Shown: positions 5,977-6,381 of the stretch, piece by piece
Layout: the number at the start of each line of letters is the position of its first letter
Position numbering within the stretch: position 1 is the stretch's first letter
DNA from: CAYIFC01 sp964362645
Lineage (GTDB): Bacteria; Patescibacteriota; Minisyncoccia; Phycocordibacterales; JACOZG01
Length of the DNA stretch: 6,381 bases
Reading direction: 5' to 3'
Assembly (NCBI GenBank): GCA_964362645.1
Contig: CAYIFC010000034.1
Span: 1 to 6,381, forward strand
Position numbers and translations under genes: made by a program
The notes under the pieces: generated by a model
Told to the model about the DNA's origin: nothing
What the model saw: the letters and a program-made list of their open reading frames with translations, nothing else
Databases searched by the model: none

Positions 5977-6381
5977 GAGTAGAATCTTCTAGCCAGCGAA
6001 TTTCTTTTATCGACACTGATTTTTTAAAACTTTCTTCCATCTTAGTGACCAGTTCTTTTGTTTTGCTGTCACCATATAACTCAAGGACTAACAATTCGCC
6101 AGGCTTGAAACCCATTTTCTTCCGCTCATCTTGGACCACGCGCACAAGGTCACGTAGGTAGCCCTCGTTTTCGAGTTCTGGGGTTAGGTGTGTGTCCAGA
6201 AGAACTTCTTCGCTTTGATCAGGCGCAAAAATAACTTCTTTAACATTTACCTCTTCAGCAATTAATTCCAGTAAGTTTAACGATAAACTATTTAATGCTT
6301 TTTTGATTGAAAGTTTTGCCAGTGGCTGGCGGACCTTAATACCAGACGCCGCTCGCGCTTCAAGCGCAAGCGACACTAATC
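5951..6381 (-). CDS. ileS: Isoleucyl-tRNA synthetase, C-terminal 142 residues (N-terminus beyond the right edge)
   Basis: The reading frame is open through the right edge, so only the end of the gene is present; the GTG at 6374-6376 is an internal codon, not a start. The fragment covers the C-terminal region after the anticodon-binding helical domain. It reads ARAASGIKVRQPLAKLSI, then LLELIAEEVNVKEVIF and LTPELENEGYLRDLVRVVQD. The last of these, with its ITPEL/EG-x-R-L/ELVR pattern, is characteristic of the IleRS form with a eukaryote-like C-terminal domain (often called type 2, IleS2). No C-terminal zinc cysteines are seen, unlike the E. coli-type enzyme. The gene ends with TAA at 5951-5953, 26 bases past the recO start. 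The upstream catalytic domain cannot be judged. Confidence 0.92.
   Translation of the reverse strand, partial: LVSLALEARAASGIKVRQPLAKLSIKKALNSLSLNLLELIAEEVNVKEVIFAPDQSEEVLLDTHLTPELENEGYLRDLVRVVQDERKKMGFKPGELLVLELYGDSKTKELVTKMEESFKKSVSIKEIRWLEDSTHGLRLLHN

Overview
The window is a dense stretch of bacterial chromosome. All six recognisable genes lie on the minus strand, so they are read from right to left: ileS (C-terminal end only), recO, a membrane-anchored protein with repeated Ig-like/DUF11-like domains, a single-chain glycyl-tRNA synthetase (glyQS type), an AI-2E/PerM-family membrane protein, and metG (N-terminal 372 residues only). Almost no DNA is non-coding. The two real gaps are 38 bases each (2104-2141 and 5348-5385). 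The other junctions overlap by 53 bases (AI-2E gene/metG), 4 bases (membrane protein/glyQS) and 26 bases (ileS/recO).

The organism is a bacterium of moderate GC with compact genes and almost no recognisable Shine-Dalgarno sequences. It has a cysteine-free RecO of only 196 residues, an IleRS with the 'type 2' C-terminal region, and a MetRS whose catalytic stretch resembles those I associate with Patescibacteria/CPR genomes. I therefore favour a Patescibacteria-like (CPR) genome. This is inference from protein character, not a database result.

Functionally this is housekeeping: three aminoacyl-tRNA synthetases (Ile, Gly, Met) co-oriented with a recombination-mediator gene and two envelope proteins. 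Both non-coding gaps hold a perfect TATAAT -10 box very close to the next start codon. The one at 2111-2116 ends 7 bases before an ATG, so its transcript would be essentially leaderless. The one at 5362-5367 is an extended -10 (TGC-TATAAT) 14 bases before an ATG, so its transcript would have a leader of about 7 bases. The string may thus be split into ileS-recO, membrane protein-glyQS, and AI-2E-metG units.

The most unusual sequence is a GC-rich palindrome of about 40 bases at 309-347 inside metG. It is read in frame and appears to add a 12-14-residue loop just before the GKDNL stretch, which looks like a palindromic repeat inserted into a coding sequence. I see no mobile element, CRISPR array, RNA gene, defence system or other accessory cassette.
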